From positions 124,001-188,000 of the forward strand of contig CAWKOH010000002.1 of assembly GCA_963851245.1 (NCBI GenBank): 64,000 nucleotides of DNA, written 5' to 3'. Of this stretch, positions 33,308 through 43,781 are shown in pieces. Position 1 is the stretch's first letter; every line of letters begins with the position of its first letter. Under the pieces are notes generated by a model. The model did no database searches. It was not told the origin of the DNA and saw only the letters and a list, made by a program, of their open reading frames with translations. A program made the translations under genes and the position numbers. This DNA comes from CAWKOH01 sp963851245. GTDB lineage: Bacteria > Actinomycetota > Acidimicrobiia > Acidimicrobiales > Palsa-688.

Positions 33308-36300
33308 GTGCCGATATGTCCCGGATGCGGGGCCCATAACCCGGACGGCTTTCGCTTCTGCGGCCGTTGCGGAGTTCTGCTGGGCACGTCCGGGTGCCCT
33401 CGCTGCGGGGAACCCTACGAAGCCGACCAGCGGTTCTGCGGATCGTGCGGTTCCGCTCTCGATGAATCGGCGCCGCTCTCTGGCCCGGCGGAATCGGGTC
33501 CCGTGCCCGAGCGGAAGTTGGCGACGGTCCTTTTCGCCGACGTGGTGGGTTTCACGTCCCTCTCCGAACGGACCGATCCGGAGGTCGTGGCCCGCCTGGT
33601 GGATGCCGCCTTCCGGGAAATGGCGACGGTGGTCGTGGAGCACGGTGGGACCATCGACAAGTACATGGGCGACTGCCTCATGGCGGTATTCGGAGTTCCC
33701 GTCGCGCATGACGACGACGCGGAACGAGCCGTCGCCGCCGCGCTCGCCATGCGCAAGCTCGGTGGGGACCTGGTGTTCTCCATCGGGGTCAACAGCGGCG
33801 AGGTGCTGGTAACGCCGATCGGCCGGGACGCCGGCACAACTGTGATCGGAGACACGGTGAACGTCGCCGCCCGGCTGGAGAAAGCGGCCGGTCCGGGCGA
33901 GGTCCTCTGCGGACCTCTCACGGTTGACCTCATCGGCGGTCGAGGCCACTTCCGGCCCCGCCAGCCGGTGGTCCTGAAGGGAAAACGGGAGCCGGTCGAG
34001 GTGGCCGAAGCGGTGTCCCTCCGGCCCGCGGGCACTGAAGGCAACGGCGAGGATCTCCCGCTGGTGGGCCGCGACGACGAGATGACCTACCTCGGCGCCT
34101 TGTGGCAGCGGGTCGCCCGGGACCAGCGCTTCCAGATGGTTCTCCTTTGCGGCGAGGCCGGATCGGGCAAGACCAGATTGGCGGACGAGCTGGCTCGCCT
34201 GGCGACTGCGGACGGCATCGTGGCTCAGACCTCATACCCGGCGTACGGACCGGCCGGGGGAGCGGTGGTGGCTGCCGATGTTCTTCGCCAGCTCGGGCCG
34301 GTCGACGACGACGAGGTGGTAGCCAGGGTCCAGTCCCTGGCCGGCAAGACCGACGAGGCGTTGCGGTCCATGGACCCCGCCGGGCTGCGCAAAGAACAGG
34401 TTTGGGGCTTCTTGAAGCTCCTCCAGGAGAAGGGTTCGGAGTCGCCGCTTCTGATCGTGATCGACGATGTGCATCGAGGCTCCGACACAATGCTCGAGGT
34501 CATCGCCGAGCTGGCCGGCCGCCTCACCGGAGTCCCGCTTCTCATGGTGCTGGCCGGCCGAAGTGACCCGGGCTCGTGGCTGGCCCACTTCCCGACTGCC
34601 AACACCGTCCGGCTGGGCCCGTTGGGCCGCGGCGATGCGACAGCGCTGTCGCGGGTTCTCGTTTGCGACAAACCCCTGGCGGACGAGGCCGCCGACTTCC
34701 TGGTCACCAGGGCGGGCGGGAACCCCCTTTACCTGCGGGAACTGGTTCGGATGGCCCGGGCGACGGGGTCCCTGGTCGATGACGGGGTGCGCTACCGCCT
34801 CGGAGCCGGCGCCGCTGTCCCCGCCAGCCTGCACGCCGTGCTGGCGGCCCGTCTGGACACGCTTGGCGCGGCCCCGAAAGCGGTCTTCCAGCACGCCACG
34901 CTGCTCGGGGACGGCGCGACCGAAGACAGCATCGTCCGGCTGGGCGCGCCAGGTGCCGCCGCCGCCCTGAGGTCGCTCGTGGACGGGGGCCTCCTGATCC
35001 GCACCTCGACCGGGGTGCACGAGGCTGCTGACCCCCTCCTCAGCGAGGTGGCCTACGAAACCCTCCCGCGCCACGTGCGGGGCGGCCTGCACCGGCAGGC
35101 GGCGATACTCGCAGCCCGGTCGGAGCAGAGGGCCCGTCATTTGGAGCGGGCCGCCGAGTACCTGTCCGACGATTCGAGCGTGGCAAGGGAGGCCTCGGAG
35201 ATGCTGGCGGACGTCGGCGAGGAGTACGCGCTGACCGCCCGGTACCCGGAAGCCCAGCGGATTCTGGAGCGCGCCGTGGAACTCGGCATCCGGCGGCCGT
35301 CAGTTCTTTTGAAGCTGGCCGACCTTCAAGCCTTGACTGGAGAGGAGCAGCAGGCCCTGACCACGCTGCGCCTGCTCGAGGACGACCCCGCTGATCCTTC
35401 GGTCGCCGTGGAGCGCGACCACGCCACCGCTCGCGTGAAGATGTGGACCGATCCCGAGGCGGCCTGGCCGGACCTCATGGCGGTGGCCGAGAGGTGGCGG
35501 GCTCTGGGGCGGCGTGACAGGGAGTCGTGGGCCATCGCCAACGCCGGTGTGACCAGCTTCAACCTGAGCCGCATGGAACAGGCCGCCGAAGAGCTCCAGC
35601 GGGCCCTCCGCGTATTCGAGGAGCTGGAAGACCGGGCCGGGGCTGTGTCGTGCTCCTCCTTTCTCTGCCTGGTGAGGCCGGCGGACCGGCGAGTCCCCGG
35701 CTGGTTGGCCGATGCCCTGGCTTTCGCCGACGAGACGGGTGAGCGGGCCAAACAGATCAGCGCCCTGACCCCCCTGGCATGGAACTACTACTTGAGGTCT
35801 ATGTGGGGTGGCCCGGTCGACACCGCAGGTGCCGAAGGCTTCAGTCGCCGTTTGGTGGATGTCGCCGAAGACATGGGAGATGACGAGATGGCGGTCCAGG
35901 CCCATAGCCTCCTGGCCGTCATGTACCGCTGGAGTGGGCGGATCGAGGAATCGGGGCGCGAGCACGCCCGCTTGGCCCCTCTGCTCGATCCCGAGCATCG
36001 CGATGCATGGCTGGGATGGGCGGCCGGCTTCTGTGCCGCCGTGGCCGGGGGATCGGGTCAGGCCGCGCCTCCTTTCCCCCCGTCCGGGCTGGCCGACCCG
36101 GTTGCGGGCATTGCCCGCACGGTCATCCGGGCCGAGCTGGCGTTCGCCGGGCGCATCGAGGAGGCGGCGGCCCGGTTGGACGGGACCGCACGGGTGCCCG
36201 GCGCTGTCGGGGACATAGCCAGCGGTCTGGTGGACGCTCTCACTCTGGTGCTCGACGGCCGGCCGGACGAAGCCCGTCCCTACGCGGAGCGGGCCGTGTC

Positions 36301-36529
36301 GGCGGCGCGGGTACTGGAGGCGGGGCCGGCGGGAGTGCTGGCGAGCGCCTTACTGGCCGAGATCGACCGCGACGCGTCAATGATCCCAGCCGCTCCCGAC
36401 GGTGGGCTGTCGGTCGCGGCTGCCGTAGTTCTTCGTGCTCGGGCCACGACCGGAGAGGCCGGTGCGCTGTCGGAGTTGCGGCAGACTGCCGACCGGTTGG
36501 CTATGCCCGGCTTGATGTCAGGAGTCTAG
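33308..36529 (+). CDS. Class III adenylate/guanylate cyclase with zinc ribbons, AAA-type ATPase and TPR-like repeats
   Basis: A 1073-residue multi-domain regulator. Residues 1-50 carry paired zinc ribbons (CPGCGAHNPDGFRFCGRCG, then CPRCGEPYEADQRFCGSCG). A cyclase catalytic domain follows (LFADVVGFTSLSE, DKYMGDCLMAVFG, VIGDTVNVAARLE) with both metal Asp residues and the Asn-Arg pair present. A P-loop ATPase comes next (LCGEAGSGKTRLADEL, ~280; IVIDDVHRGSDTML). The C-terminal ~450 residues are helical repeats like those of LuxR/MalT-type STAND proteins. No C-terminal HTH is seen. The GTG start has a weak RBS. The signal and output are unknown. Confidence 0.88.
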   Translation: MPICPGCGAHNPDGFRFCGRCGVLLGTSGCPRCGEPYEADQRFCGSCGSALDESAPLSGPAESGPVPERKLATVLFADVVGFTSLSERTDPEVVARLVDAAFREMATVVVEHGGTIDKYMGDCLMAVFGVPVAHDDDAERAVAAALAMRKLGGDLVFSIGVNSGEVLVTPIGRDAGTTVIGDTVNVAARLEKAAGPGEVLCGPLTVDLIGGRGHFRPRQPVVLKGKREPVEVAEAVSLRPAGTEGNGEDLPLVGRDDEMTYLGALWQRVARDQRFQMVLLCGEAGSGKTRLADELARLATADGIVAQTSYPAYGPAGGAVVAADVLRQLGPVDDDEVVARVQSLAGKTDEALRSMDPAGLRKEQVWGFLKLLQEKGSESPLLIVIDDVHRGSDTMLEVIAELAGRLTGVPLLMVLAGRSDPGSWLAHFPTANTVRLGPLGRGDATALSRVLVCDKPLADEAADFLVTRAGGNPLYLRELVRMARATGSLVDDGVRYRLGAGAAVPASLHAVLAARLDTLGAAPKAVFQHATLLGDGATEDSIVRLGAPGAAAALRSLVDGGLLIRTSTGVHEAADPLLSEVAYETLPRHVRGGLHRQAAILAARSEQRARHLERAAEYLSDDSSVAREASEMLADVGEEYALTARYPEAQRILERAVELGIRRPSVLLKLADLQALTGEEQQALTTLRLLEDDPADPSVAVERDHATARVKMWTDPEAAWPDLMAVAERWRALGRRDRESWAIANAGVTSFNLSRMEQAAEELQRALRVFEELEDRAGAVSCSSFLCLVRPADRRVPGWLADALAFADETGERAKQISALTPLAWNYYLRSMWGGPVDTAGAEGFSRRLVDVAEDMGDDEMAVQAHSLLAVMYRWSGRIEESGREHARLAPLLDPEHRDAWLGWAAGFCAAVAGGSGQAAPPFPPSGLADPVAGIARTVIRAELAFAGRIEEAAARLDGTARVPGAVGDIASGLVDALTLVLDGRPDEARPYAERAVSAARVLEAGPAGVLASALLAEIDRDASMIPAAPDGGLSVAAAVVLRARATTGEAGALSELRQTADRLAMPGLMSGV

Positions 36530-36567
36530 GTTGTGGGTCGGGGAGCCAAGAAGGGAGGCCTGGAGCC

Positions 36568-37153
36568 ATGACCGAGTCCGCGGGCAATACGGAGTTCGAA
36601 CTGCGGGGCATCAACCACCTGGCCCTCGTGTGCAGGGACATGCAGGTCACAGTCGACTTCTACTCGGGTGTCCTGGGGATGCCGCTGATCAAGACGATCG
36701 AGCTCCCCTTTGGCATGGGCCAGCACTTCTTCTTCGACATAGGCAACGGAGACGCCCTGGCCTTCTTCTGGTTTCCTGACGCTCCGGGTCCAGCGCCCGG
36801 CGTCGCCTCGCCGCGCAGCCTGCCTGGCCGACGGGGGCCTCGTATCGGCGGTAGGCTCGATGAACCACGTAGCCTTCGATGTATCCCCCGACAGGATCGA
36901 CGACTACCTGGCGAAGCTGCGAGCAAAGGGGATCCAGGCTGCCGACATCCTGAACCACGACGACAGCGAGACGGGCGTCAGCAAGGAAGTGCACGACGGG
37001 ACGTTCGTCCGTTCCATCTATTTCTTCGACCCGGACGGCATCCTGCTCGAGTTCGCCGCCTGGCTGCGGCCCATGGGTCGTCAGGGCGACGTCCGCCATG
37101 TACCTGCTCGGGCCGGCGAGCGGGCCCTCGAAGATTCCGCACCAAGGGGGTAG
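36568..37153 (+). CDS. VOC (glyoxalase/dioxygenase-like) family protein (one frameshift)
   Basis: About 194 residues forming two VOC half-modules. The first begins INHLALVCRDMQVTVDFYSGVLGM and the second MNHVAFDVSPDRIDDYLAKL, ending FFDPDGILLEFAAW. The metal ligands His (NHLAL, NHVAF) and Glu (LLEF) are visible. The two halves are in different frames; the +1 shift is near 36811-36814. A strong RBS (AAGGGAGG) precedes ATG 36568. It ends 2 nt before the acyl-CoA ligase, suggesting a shared catabolic or lipid pathway. Confidence 0.82.
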
Positions 37154-37155
37154 AC

Positions 37156-38713
37156 GTGTATGTACCGCTGACAATCGGCGACTTTCTCGAGCGTGCCGCT
37201 CATATCTACGGCGATCGCACGGCTGTCGTCGACGAGCCGGGAACGCCCGGATCCTTCGGGGCTCAGACCTACCGCCAGCTGGAGTCCCGGGCCCGGGGAA
37301 TGGCCCTGGCGCTGGACGATATGGGCGTCGACCACGGCGAGCGGGTGGCGATTGTCAGTCCCAATGCGGCCCGGTTCCTCGTCTCCTTCTACGGGGTGAG
37401 CGCTTACGGCCGCATCCTGGTCCCGATCAACTTCCGTCTCGTCGCCGAGGAGGTCCAGTACATCGTGGAGCACTCCGGCGCGTCGGTGCTGCTGGTCGAT
37501 CCGGAGCTGGAGGAAAGCCTGGCCGGGGTGACGGTCAAGAACCGCGTGCTCCTCGACGGACGAGACGACGCCGAGCTGTTCGCAGCTGCTCCCGACGGGC
37601 AGTTGCCGAGACCCTGGACGCCGGACGAGAGCAGCACCGTTTCGGTCAACTACACCAGCGGGACGACGGCCCGGCCGAAAGGGGTGCAGCTCACCCACCG
37701 CAACTGCTGGCTCAATGCCGCCATGTTCGGCTGGCACACGACTGTCACCGACCGTGACGTCTTCCTGCACACCCTCCCGATGTTCCACTGCAACGGCTGG
37801 GGCATGCCATACGCAGTCACGGCCATGGGTTGCAAGCAGATCGTGTTGCGGAAGGTAGACGGCGAGGAGATCCTGGGCCGGGTCGAATCGCACGGCGTGA
37901 GCCTGCTCTGCGGGGCCCCAGCCGTCGTGGCGGCCATCCTGGACGCCGCCACGGAGCGCCAGCGAAGCGGCCGGGCGATCCCGGGCGCCGGGCAAGTGCG
38001 CATAGTCGTGGCGGGGGCACCGCCTCCCTCGAAGATCATCGAACGGGTCACGGCTGACCTCGGCTGGGAATTCATCCAGATCTACGGCCTGACCGAGACG
38101 GCGCCGCTCCTGACCATCAACCGGGCGCCCAGCGAGTGGGACGGCATGGATGCTTCTGAGCGATCCCGGCGGCTGTCCAGGGCCGGGGTCCCGGCGGTGG
38201 GCGTGAGCATCGAGACCGACGCCGAGGGCGAGGTCCTGGCCCGCAGCAACCACGTCTTCGAGGGATACTGGAATCAGCCTCAGGAGACCTACCGCGCCAT
38301 CGTGGACGGGTGGTTCCACACCGGCGATGGGGGCTACGTCGACAGCGAGGGCTATCTCGTCATCTCCGACCGGAAGAAGGACGTCATCATCACGGGAGGG
38401 GAGAACGTCTCCTCCATCGAGGTCGAGGACTGCCTGTACCAGCATCCGGCTGTGGCTGAGGTCGCGGTGATAGGAGTACCCGACCCCAAGTGGGGAGAGA
38501 CGATCAAGGCGCTGGTCGTCCTGCGCGAGGGTACCGCGGCCTCGGAGGACGAATTGATCCGAATTCACCCGGGATAGAATGACCCATTACAAGTGCCCGA
38601 CCTCAGTGGAATACCGGGGCAGCCTGATTCGCACCGCGACCGGGAAGCTGCAGAAGTTCAAATTGAGAGAGCCCTATTGGGAAGGCCGCGATCGCCAGGT
38701 CTCGGGTGGATGA
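37156..38713 (+). CDS. Acyl-CoA synthetase / AMP-dependent ligase (one frameshift near the 3' end)
   Basis: About 519 residues of the ANL superfamily: P-loop-like SVNYTSGTTARPKGVQLTH, QIYGLTETAPLL, the hinge motif YLVISDRKKDVIITGGENV and a C-terminal lysine in TATGKLQKFKLRE. The frame stops early at 38577, but inserting a +1 shift at 38563 restores the normal end (FTRDRMTHYKCP... to a TGA at 38711-38713). The catalytic lysine lies beyond the shift, so an uncorrected annotation would wrongly look truncated. Likely a medium- or long-chain fatty-acid ligase. GTG start. The following 38714-38937 gap shows nothing recognisable. Confidence 0.88.
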
Positions 38714-38937
38714 CGCCGAGCTTGTAAGGGGCGCCTTTCTCAGCATACTCTCAGCATTTCCCGACCCTCGGCTCATAAACCGGCATGAGGATGGGCCTGA
38801 GTGCTCGAACGACAGGGCGATCCTGTGAAAACGCTGTGGTATAAAACACCTGCATACCGGGCCCGGGCCGGGTCTGGCACGACAGAGTTGATCGGTGTCC
38901 CTCCCGCCCGGGACGCCTCCACCGGGAGGTCCACTCT

Positions 38938-40285
38938 TTGAAGGTCACGCGTGGCTTCAAGGCTCCTTCACATGCGTTGGAGACCGTCGAACAGGCGCGC
39001 CGGGTGTTCGAGGCCGAGCGGGGCTCGAGGCCGTTCTCCGATCTGGTCATAGTCATCGCGGCGTTGAACGAAGCCGAGAACCTGCCCGAGGTCTTGGAGG
39101 AGATCCCCGGCGTCATCAGCGGGATGGGTACGGACGTGTTGGTGGTCGACGACGGCTCGGACGACGCCACCTCCGAGGTAGCACGCCGCCATGGCGCGGC
39201 GGTGCTCCGGCTCGAGCGCAACTGCGGCCACGGAGTGGCGTTGCGGGCGGGGTACCGCACCGCCTGGGAGCACGGGGCCCGGTATATTGCGACACTCGAC
39301 GCCGACGGCCAGTGGGATCCGGCGGATCTTCCCGCCATGGTCCACCTGGTAGCCACCGACCGGGCGGACCTGGTGATCGGCTCCCGAGCCCTGGGCGATA
39401 CAGAAGACACCGATTCGTTCCGCACCCTCGGCGTGCGCGTGTTCTCGTCCCTCGCTCGTGCCCTGACCGGCGTGACCGTCACCGACACCTCGTCCGGGCT
39501 CAGGGTGATGACGCCGGAACTGTTGAAGAGCGTCCCGCAGACCCAACCGCAGTACCAGACCTCGGAGCTGCTCATCGGAGCTGCCATGGCGGGCTACCGG
39601 ATCGCTGAAGTGCCCACCGTCATGCGGCAACGCTTGTCCGGAACCTCCAAGAAGGGGAGGAACCTGGCCTACGGATTGCGCTACGCCAGGGTGATGATCT
39701 CGACGTGGTGGCGAGAGTCGCGCCGGCACGGGATACGGCAGTCTCGTCCGGCGTTCGGAACGCGGATGGTCCGGTACACCATTGGCAGCGCGTTCTGTCT
39801 GGCCGTGAGCGAGCTCACCCTGTTCATCCTTCTAGTGGGCGGTCTCTCCGGCTGGACGGCCAGCCTGCTGGCCAGCGCGGCCGGGATCATCCCCGGCTAT
39901 CCGCTGAACCGGGCGTGGACCTTCGGAAGGCGCGGTCGCAGCCACACCTGGCGGGAGGTCGTGCCCTACTGGCTGACGGCGATCGGTGGCTCGCTGTTCG
40001 CGGCTCTGCTCGTCGGGTTGGCGGACCCGTGGGCCAAGAGCTTCACCCAGAGCCGCGCTCGTCGCCACGGTGATCTCGCTGTTCGTATACGTCGGGGCAT
40101 ACGGGATGCTGTGGTTGCTCAAGTTCGCGTATCTGGACCGCATGCTCTTCCGCCCGGTAGCGCCCGAACTGACCGCTACGACGGGCGCCTCGGTGCGCGT
40201 CGAGGAGCGGGATTCAGTGCTGGCCGGAGTGACGTCGGACGGGCCCGGGGCCAACGGTCGCATCGACGCGTTTGGAAGCGAATGA
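38938..40285 (+). CDS. GT2 glycosyltransferase fused to GtrA-like membrane domain (one frameshift)
   Basis: A ~449-residue protein. The N-terminal dolichyl-phosphate-mannose-synthase-like domain has VIAALNEAENLPEVL, VVDDGSDDAT and TLDADGQWDPADL (metal-binding DxD). The C-terminal region has four helices of the GtrA type (MVRYTIGSAFCLAVSELTLF...GYPLNRAWTF). The last helix is read only after a +1 shift near 40054 (ALVATVISLFVYVGAYGML). It probably makes and flips polyprenyl-phosphate sugars. The TTG start is preceded by a GGGAGGT ribosome-binding site. The sulfoquinovose gene follows 58 bp later. Confidence 0.85.
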
Positions 40286-40343
40286 AACCGATGTGGCACC
40301 CTGGCTGCGTCACAACTAGGCAAGAAATGGGAATAACAGTCAA

Positions 40344-41522
40344 ATGAAGATAGCGGTGCTCGGTGCCGATGGATACCTCGGCTGGCCTACGTGCCTACAC
40401 CTCGCGGCCCGGGGCCACGAAGTGGTCGCCGTCGACAACTTCGCGCGAAGAGCTATCGATGTCGAGCTGGGGTCGGGCTCATTGGTGCCCATCGCCACGC
40501 TGCAAGAGCGGGTCCAAACCTGGCGCGAGGTGTCGGGCGAGATCATCCAGGTCGACGTTGGCGATCTGATGGACCCGGATTTCTGCGACCACGTCATCGC
40601 AGCCCACGAGCCAGAGGCGGTTGTGCATTTTGCCGAGCAGCGCTCGGCTCCCTACTCCATGATCGACCGCAAGCACGCCGTCGACACGCAGGTAAACAAC
40701 GTGGTCGGCACCTTGAATCTCCTCTACGCCATCGCCGCCCATTCGCCTGACACGCACCTCGTGAAGCTGGGGACGATGGGTGAGTACGGCACGCCCAACA
40801 TAGACATCGAAGAGGGTTGGATCGAGATCGAGCACAAGGGGCGCACCGACCGGGTGCTCTTCCCGAAGCGGCCGGGAAGCTTCTACCACCTGTCCAAGGT
40901 CCACGACTCCCACAACATCGAGTTCGCTTGCCGCATCTGGGGACTACGGGCCACCGATCTCAATCAGGGCGTGGTTTACGGCCAGGTGACACCGGAGACG
41001 GCGCTCGACCCCTGGCTCGCCACCCGCCTCGACTACGACGCCGTGTTCGGAACGGTGCTGAACCGGTTCATTATCCAGGCGAGCATCGGCGAGCCGCTGA
41101 CCGTCTACGGCAAGGGCGGCCAGACGCGGGGCATGCTCGACATCCGCGACACGGTTCGCTGCATAGAGCTGGCCTGTGCGAACCCGGCCGACCGTGGCGA
41201 GTTCCGGGTCTTCAACCAGTTCACCGAGAGCTTCACGGTGCGACAGCTCGCCGAGCTGGTCGCCGACCTGTACCCCGACGCGGTCACCGTGGATTATCTC
41301 GACAATCCGAGGGTCGAACTGGAAGAGCACCATTACAACGCCGCCAACTCGGGGCTGCTGGCCCTGGGTCTGGAGCCGCACTACCTGTCGGACACCCTCG
41401 TTGAGAGCATGTTCGAGATTGTCAAGCAGAACGCAGATCGGATCCGGCCAGAGCTGCTGATCCCCCAAGCCCAATGGCGCCGCCCCACGCTCACCTCCGA
41501 ACAAGTGGAGGCGGCGGGCTGA
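40344..41522 (+). CDS. sqdB: UDP-sulfoquinovose synthase
   Basis: Converts UDP-glucose and sulfite to UDP-sulfoquinovose, the head-group donor of sulfolipid. Extended SDR fold: NAD motif VLGADGYLGWP at the N-terminus, the Sqd1 signatures FAEQRSAPYSMID and LGTMGEYGTPNIDIEEG, and the catalytic YHLSK. The 392-residue length fits. ATG 40344. The neighbouring GT2-GtrA protein might act on lipid-linked sugar; a recognisable sulfolipid synthase (SqdX/SqdD) is not in the window. Confidence 0.9.
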   Translation: MKIAVLGADGYLGWPTCLHLAARGHEVVAVDNFARRAIDVELGSGSLVPIATLQERVQTWREVSGEIIQVDVGDLMDPDFCDHVIAAHEPEAVVHFAEQRSAPYSMIDRKHAVDTQVNNVVGTLNLLYAIAAHSPDTHLVKLGTMGEYGTPNIDIEEGWIEIEHKGRTDRVLFPKRPGSFYHLSKVHDSHNIEFACRIWGLRATDLNQGVVYGQVTPETALDPWLATRLDYDAVFGTVLNRFIIQASIGEPLTVYGKGGQTRGMLDIRDTVRCIELACANPADRGEFRVFNQFTESFTVRQLAELVADLYPDAVTVDYLDNPRVELEEHHYNAANSGLLALGLEPHYLSDTLVESMFEIVKQNADRIRPELLIPQAQWRRPTLTSEQVEAAG

Positions 41523-41668
41523 GTCTGGCCGGCCGCCCAACCCGGACCCGTACCCGTACCCGCCACATTCACCCACGGCGGGTGATGCTGCGGCGACGAT
41601 CAGCGTATTGTGTGGTCGCTTTGGCTGACACCTGAGCCGGCCCTCTCCCAGCGGCGTAAGGAGGAACG

Positions 41669-42748
41669 ATGGGCATATTCGCCTCGATCGGCGGCGGTCT
41701 CAGACGGGGTTGGCCCTGGACCGGCTTGGTCGGTGCTGTTGTGGTGGGAGGGCTTGCGGGCGGCTTGATCGCCGCCGCCACCGACTCCTCCTCGTCGAGC
41801 ACCAGTTCGTCGGTCTGCGAGGCGACAACCGTTGCTAAGGACGTACTGCCCTCAGTGGTCACCATCTCCGCTCGCGGCTCGGCCAGTGCGGGCACCGGTT
41901 CGGGAGAGGTGATCCGCAGCGACGGCTACATCCTGACCAACAACCACGTGATATCCAACGCCGCGAACGGGGGATCCGTTCAGGTGCTCTTCAGCGACGG
42001 AGTTTCGGCTCCGGCCACGATCACCGGTCGGGACCCCGCGACGGACCTGGCCGTGATCAAGGTGAACGAGCAGGACCTGCCCGTCATCCCGTTTGCCAAC
42101 TCCAGCGACCTCAAGGTCGGCCAACCGGCCGTGGTGCTGGGCGCGCCGCTCGGTCTGTCCAGCTCGGTCACCAGCGGCATCGTCAGTGCGCTCGACCGGA
42201 CCATCGAGGTCCCGGGCGACAATGGCCAGAATGCCCTGCTGGTCGGCGCCATACAGACCGACGCCGCCATCAATCCGGGCAATAGTGGCGGATCGATGAC
42301 CAACTGTTCAGGAGACCTGATCGGGGTGCCCTCGGCGGGCGCCACCGTCCCCAACGAGTCGGGTCAGTCCAGTGCCGGGAGCGTCGGCATCGGCTTCGCC
42401 ATCCCGTCCAATCTGGCCCAGATGGTGTCGAATGAGATCATAGAGACCGGTACGGTCACGCATGCCTACTTCGGTATGTCGGTCAGCCCCATACCGCCAG
42501 GTGTGGCGGAAAGAGCCGGGACCAGCCCGGGCCTGTTCGTCGTCAGCGTGACCCCGGCGGGCCCGGCTCAGCAAGCCGGGTTGCAAGAAGGCGACATCAT
42601 CACCGAGATCAACGGTGAACCGGCGACGGATTCGAATCAGCTGTATGCGCTGACCCTCACCGAGAGAGCGGGAGACACGGTTTCCATCACCTACGAGCGG
42701 AACGGGCACTCCACCGAGACGAAGATCACGCTCGGCAGTGAGCCCTGA
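41669..42748 (+). CDS. DegP/HtrA-like membrane-anchored serine protease with PDZ domain
   Basis: A 359-residue envelope protease. One N-terminal membrane helix (TGLVGAVVVGGLAGGLIAAA) and a Ser-rich linker precede a trypsin-like domain with His93 (TNNHV), Asp126 (ATDLAVI) and Ser206 (GNSGGS), then a PDZ domain (AYFGMSVSPIPPG...LQEGDIITEINGEPA). An AAGGAGGAACG ribosome-binding site precedes ATG 41669. It is likely involved in envelope protein quality control. Confidence 0.92.
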   Translation: MGIFASIGGGLRRGWPWTGLVGAVVVGGLAGGLIAAATDSSSSSTSSSVCEATTVAKDVLPSVVTISARGSASAGTGSGEVIRSDGYILTNNHVISNAANGGSVQVLFSDGVSAPATITGRDPATDLAVIKVNEQDLPVIPFANSSDLKVGQPAVVLGAPLGLSSSVTSGIVSALDRTIEVPGDNGQNALLVGAIQTDAAINPGNSGGSMTNCSGDLIGVPSAGATVPNESGQSSAGSVGIGFAIPSNLAQMVSNEIIETGTVTHAYFGMSVSPIPPGVAERAGTSPGLFVVSVTPAGPAQQAGLQEGDIITEINGEPATDSNQLYALTLTERAGDTVSITYERNGHSTETKITLGSEP

Positions 42749-42930
42749 TCGACCCGGCGTCGCCCGCCTGTCGCGTTCCCCGAGAGCCAGCGGGCCCACC
42801 TACGCAGACGCGCGACTGGCCCCCCAGCATGCGGCCGGCTGGACCCGGGCCAACTCAACGACAGGTGATCTAGTCCACGTCGCTCATGGCCGGGGCGCTA
42901 GGCCGGGCCCGGCCGTAACGCGGGGTGCGT

Positions 42931-43523
42931 CTAGCCCGAGGGCGGCGTGGTCGGTGGGGCGGTGGTGCTCGGCGGCACGGTGGTCGGGGCCACGGTCGTG
43001 GTGGTGGTGGGTGGGCGGTGGCGGCGGGGGGTCGTGGTCGGCGGGGCCGTGGTCGGCGGGTTGGTTGAGGGCGGCGCCGTGGCGGGCGGGGCGGTGGCGG
43101 GCGGGGTCGGGGCCGGGGTCGGGATGATGAAGCTGGGCGGGACCGGGGCCGGAGCCGAGAGAAACGCGCTGGGCAAGGTGGTGGTCCTGGCGGTGGATGG
43201 GCGGCGGCGCCGGGCGGCGGGGGCGGGTGCAGCGGGGGTGGCGGGGGCGGCGGTCCGGGTCAGGCGCGCCGGGGACGCGCCTTGACCTGGGTGGCGGCAG
43301 GGCGCGCCGTGGTCGGCGCGGTGGGGGCCGTCGTGGTGGTCACGGTGGCCGCGCCCCCGACCACGCTTCGGGCCGGCGCGCCGCCATGATTCATGGCGTT
43401 GCCGATGACGAGGCCGGCTGCCCCCATGACCACCACTGCCGCCACCACGAGGCGCGCCGGGGGCGCGCCGGGGTCTTGGTGGCCCATCGCACCGACCACA
43501 CCGCTCTGCGCCACAGGCGCCAC
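42931..43523 (-). CDS. Anchored Thr/Pro/Ala-rich extracytoplasmic protein (one frameshift)
   Basis: About 197 residues, unknown function. A single membrane helix (LVVAAVVVMGAAGLVIGNAM) follows a short cytoplasmic part; the rest is a low-complexity Thr/Pro/Ala stalk (TTTTTVAPTTVPPSTTAPP). The two halves lie in different frames, with a one-base shift (apparent deletion) near 43262. The start is uncertain: GTG 43523 is in frame, while the best RBS (AAGGAGAGGAG) fronts an ATG in another frame 11 nt upstream. The gene appears as an extreme G/T-rich strand on the plus side. The gap 42749-42930 holds nothing recognisable. Confidence 0.5.
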
Positions 43524-43748
43524 AGCGTCATCCTCATCGGAGAACTCCTCTCCTTCTACGACGGGAGACTAGCGCTCCGAGGTGGGCTTTTGCCGAGGAA
43601 AGAGCAGGCGGGCAGGGGCGTCGGTGACGGCGGTGGTTCCCCGGCTGCTAGTGGGATAGTGCCCTGTGACTCCGGCCGGGTCGGGTCGGGTCGGGTCCGC
43701 GTCACCGGGTGGCGTATTGCCCATTTGTCGCACGGCCCTCCCGCCCTT

Positions 43749-43781
43749 CCGAAAAACCCCTACGCCGTCGGGGTTTTTCGG
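43749..43781 (-). terminator. Intrinsic terminator after tRNA-Arg
   Basis: A perfect 12-bp stem: CCGAAAAACCCC (43749-43760) and GGGGTTTTTCGG (43770-43781), with a 9-nt loop. It begins directly beyond the tRNA 3' end on the minus strand and contains the A/T runs needed for termination in either direction. Confidence 0.85.

Noticed and set aside
42940..43290. A Gly/Val-rich plus-strand protein over 42.9-43.3 kb
   Set aside because: The plus-strand frame is the mirror of a minus-strand Thr/Pro-rich stalk attached to a convincing membrane helix; the minus-strand reading is more protein-like.
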